A stretch of DNA of 64,000 nt, taken from contig OU342633.1 of NCBI GenBank assembly GCA_910589415.1, forward strand, positions 16,778,858 to 16,842,857, read 5' to 3'. The translations under genes were made by a program, and so were the position numbers. Under the pieces are notes generated by a model. The model made no database searches. It worked only from the letters and a program-made list of their open reading frames with translations, and was not told the DNA's origin. How positions within the stretch are numbered: position 1 is the stretch's first letter; every line of letters starts with the position of its first letter. This DNA comes from Malachius bipustulatus (taxonomy: Eukaryota; Arthropoda; Insecta; Coleoptera; Melyridae). This document shows, one piece after another, positions 60,655-64,000 of the stretch.

Positions 60655-63409
60655 GCAACTTTGCCTCTATTTAAGACGGTCATATTCTGTACTTGAAGTT
60701 CAACGCCAAGAGGGGGCGGGACCAAAGACCAGAGATTTCGATGTGCAGTGTTGCCGCGGTGGTCCATTTGTACCACCACGTTTGTAGATCAAATAATCAC
60801 CTGACAATTGAAACTTTTATTTCAAATTAAAAGAATGAACTAAAAATTTAGTTATCATTGACTAATTTATTTTATCACCTCGGAAAGATACAGATTTTTG
60901 TAGGAGACCAACAATGGACTAAAACGATGTATCTTTCATACAAAAAAACATGAACAGCGTTCCTGCTACCCTATCAATAATTACGTTCGATTTTAATGGA
61001 GGGTGGGGATACTTTTACCCCTTCCCGGATTTCCGTCAAATTATCATGTACATCAAAAATTAGTACTTTTAGTCCAAGATCCCAGAGCGATCAGACATAA
61101 CTTATTTTCACATAGATGAATATTTTAATATGAAATGTACCTACCAAATTTCATCGAATTGGAATCAGCCGACTTTGAGCTATTTCAAAAAAACTATAAA
61201 CTTTTCAAAAGACTTTGAAGCCCTCTAACGGACAAACGAAGCATTTTGGTATAGAGATAAGTTTGGTATGAGCGACTTTTCTTTACCTCAGTAATCTGTG
61301 GTTGCTCCATGTCCATGGGGCACCCTGTTTATATATCTCCAAAAACGCAAAATTTCGATTTTAAAAACGCTCCTGTAGCTATATGTTTCAAGATTAGTGA
61401 ACGAAATTTTGGATTCTTCTAAAACTTTGGAATGACGTTAGATTTTCGTTGAAAAAATTTCCAAAAGTCACGTTACTTCTACAGGTGTCTTTTCAAAATT
61501 TCAAAAATCCGGTCCTTGAGGCACGGTTTCTGGCCGCAGTTTTCAATCTAGGGGGCTGAAATTTAACAAAATAACAAAATTTGCATTATTTTTATTAATA
61601 AGCCAGTGGCGTGGGTAGGAAAAGGGTGAAAATAACTAAATTTCTATAACCGTTTTTGAGCACAGCTTTGAAGGAATTGAACTATAATTATTACAGTACA
61701 CAACTATACTAATACTCTTTAATTTTCAAAAATTTCAAGGACCAAATAAAAAAAATGGCGGAGATATTCGAATTTATTTTACATGATGTTAATTTCTCTA
61801 AAATTTAAAAAACGCTCCTATAGCTTCATCTTTCAAGATTAGTGAAAGAAATTTTTCACTCTTGTGTGTTAATGAGTTAAATTTTCGTTGAAAGAATTTT
61901 CAAAAGTCGCGTTACTTCTACAAGGTGTCCTTTAAAATTTCGAAAAATCCGGTCCATGGGGCACGGTTTCTGGTCGCAGCTTTTAATCTATAGGAGGCTG
62001 AAATTTTTGTGGGAAGAAGATATCCACAAGTAGTGATCTGGTATTGCATTTGAGCAGAATCGATCGAGCCGTTTCAAAATGGCGGCTTTTTGAATTTTAG
62101 GGAAAAATGCTATTTTTTAGTCTCTGCTATATAAGCAATATACAAAGAAAACTTTTCACCTATTTCGTAATATTTCGCCGAACAAAATAATGAGGATGAT
62201 AATTAAAGGTGTTTAATAACTTAACGATTAAATGTTTATTAAGAATAATATAAAAATGAGGAAAAGCCCAGCGATGCGTCGTGCACACCCTTCTATTTTA
62301 TTCAGACCCGGGACTACCTACTTGATTTAAAACCAGCACCAGCACCAGAGCACCGTTTTCACCGCACCCGGTTCGGGCGGGACCACCCATGTAGATATGC
62401 CTGCTCCTCTGTCAGCCCAAATGTCAGAAAATAAAACTACTACCCTACATACCTCGGTATTATAACAAGATTTGGATTAAAATGATTTGAAATTTGAATT
62501 AATGCAATAAAATTTTAATTATTTTCAATAATAAGCTAGTGGCGTGGGTAAGAAAAGGGTAAAAATGGCTAAATTTCTTTAACTGATTATGAGCACATTT
62601 TTGAGGGAATTGACCTGAAATTTTCAGAGTAGACAATTAGAGTTATATTCGAATTTTTTTACATGATGTTTATTCCTCTAAAATTTCAAATGTTCGATTT
62701 TCAGAATTCGCCTGTAATTTTTTAAAGTTAGTCAATGGCGGAGGTAGGTATAGGAAAAGCGACAAAATTGTTAAATTTTGCTAATTTTTTTTTTGTTTCA
62801 TTAAATGTAAAATCTATTTTATGGCACGCTTTGAAACGAAATGAAATGAAATTTTCACAGTAAACCACTACGATAATTCGACCTGACTATGGAAAGATTC
62901 AGAAAGCCAATTTGGTAATTATTTACATCCGCGGCTCCTAAGTTTCATCAATTTTTTCGGGACCGAGGAGCGAAATAGGGGTGCTGGGAGGGTAAGAAGC
63001 TAAAAACAGCCATTGCAAACTAATATTAAGGTCACAAACTAAGGCCTCTTTGACGCTACGGTCGATTTGCTATTTTTTTCTTCACTTTCAGGGCAAGGAA
63101 AATCTTCGAGATTAACAGTAGCACGATTTTTATTTTGAATTTTGCACTTATTATGAATTTATATTCAAAAAATCATTGCATCAATCCCTGTGGACTGGAC
63201 ACGATATGTGAAAGCGGATATAGCGCCAGTACGTCTCTGCACGATTCGAAGCGCTTGAAGTGGGTACATCAGTAATTCGCAGTATCTATTCGACGCCTCT
63301 TGTCAGGACCGCACTCTCTCCGCACTCTCAAAACCGTTTTTTAGGCCGTTTTGTTGCCTTCCATTTCATTTGCAAAGCAAATGAATACCTTCCTGATGTT
63401 ACTATAGGT
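60655..63409. other. Repeat-degenerate noncoding region
   Basis: No gene. Holds two diverged copies of a unit of about 440 bp (61365 and 61807) and partial third and fourth copies near 62525 and 62735. A higher-GC patch at 62270-62400 contains CAGCACCAGCACCAG. A cysteine-poor, stop-rich sequence in all frames. Confidence 0.5.
61365..62010. repeat. Diverged tandem repeat, about 440-bp period
   Basis: Copies share AACGCTCCTGTAGCT / AACGCTCCTATAGCT, TTTCAAGATTAGTGAA, GTTACTTCTACA, AAAATCCGGTCC and GGCACGGTTTCTGG. The linking DNA (GCCAGTGGCGTGGGTAGGA) recurs at about 62533. Confidence 0.6.
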
Positions 63410-64000
63410 ATACAGGGTGAGGCGCGAGAACCTTAGGGCATTTTTATATGGAGAAGTCCTGGGAGTAGAAGTCTAAAAATTTGTACGTGTATGATTTCGG
63501 TTTTGCCGAGCTGAACTAAAATATTCACAACGCCTCACCATTTCCGGTTATACCGGAAGTTGCCATCAACTTTCTTATTTTAAATGGGATACCCTGTATA
63601 TTATTATATTTTCAGATTGTCTGAAAAAATGCAATAAAAATGGGGTTTACAGTTCAAAATTGTACCGAGAGTGGTTTATGAGTTATAAACAAATGAAAAT
63701 CGCAATTTTCCATTTTCAAAGCAGTTTAGGTCGAAAACGGGTCAAGATATCGGAAAACGGCTTACATGTCCCTATCTTAACTTTTCACGTAGTATCCTAT
63801 GGTGCTGATGAAATTTGTATACAAAGTGATGAAAAATCAGCGATTTTCAAAAAAAAAATTAATAAAAAATATTTTTTTTGTAGGTACTCTAGCGTAGTAT
63901 ACAAAAAGTTAGGATAGGGACATGTAAGCCGTTTTCCGATATCTTGACCCGTTTTCAAGCTATAAGCTGCTTTGAAAATGGAAAATTGCAATTTTCATTT
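63410..64000. mobile_element. Foldback element truncated by window end
   Basis: TATACAGGGTGAGGCGCG at 63410 and ATACCCTGTATA near 63590 bracket one unit. From 63660 the GAGTTATAAACAAATGAAAA module follows, and its mirror begins at about 63910 and runs off the window. Same module as at 4.4, 47.5 and 54.4 kb. Confidence 0.6.

Overview
This is eukaryotic nuclear DNA, most likely from an insect. It has spliced host genes with GT/AG introns, AT-rich noncoding DNA, and mariner, hAT, piggyBac-like, non-LTR and gypsy-like LTR elements. Nothing suggests a prokaryote: there are no operons, Shine-Dalgarno sites or CRISPR. I cannot name the species.

Two host genes are supported. The left edge carries the last coding exon of SCYL2 (plus strand, 42-1388). 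A complete MAGUK p55 gene of the MPP7/metro type lies on the minus strand from 50600 to 18684. Its nine coding exons join in phase to 592 codons, with L27, PDZ, SH3 and guanylate-kinase-like domains in order. The two genes converge, with about 17 kb of transposon-filled DNA between them. Most of the 32 kb MPP7 locus is transposon-laden intron.

Layout: 1.8-2.9 kb solo LTR; 3.2-9.2 kb several foldback MITEs; 10.0-15.6 kb a TTAA-flanked MITE split by a 5.3 kb hAT transposon that carries a frameshifted transposase; 15.9-17.1 kb a TIR element with two unknown ORFs; 17.2-17.9 kb a piggyBac-like MITE; 19.1-22.7 kb a broken non-LTR retrotransposon with an inverted 3' piece and two MITE insertions; 27.3-29.2 kb a broken Tc1/IS630-like element; 29.3-36.5 kb a young LTR retrotransposon with near-identical LTRs, a TSD, a PBS, gag and a gag-pro -1 frameshift signal, but no reverse transcriptase or integrase; 37.2-38.4 kb a dead mariner; 39.7-50.3 kb nested MITEs, a gutted hAT-like element and a tRNA-like sequence; 51.5-52.7 kb a hAT-type MITE with a mariner-type MITE inside it; 53.6-59.5 kb a TIR element that hosts a hammerhead-ribozyme insertion and a 3.8 kb LTR; 59.6-64.0 kb more foldbacks and degenerate repeats.

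Most notable: (1) a complete type I hammerhead ribozyme inside a roughly 186 bp insertion, resembling a metazoan retrozyme; (2) a textbook -1 frameshift signal (GGGAAAC, 7-nt spacer, 10-bp stem) in an LTR element reduced to gag and protease; (3) a large family of foldback elements ending in TATACAGGGTG, two of which (or close relatives) keep fragments of mariner-type transposase and so point to the likely source of mobility. All calls come from reading the sequence; no database search was possible.
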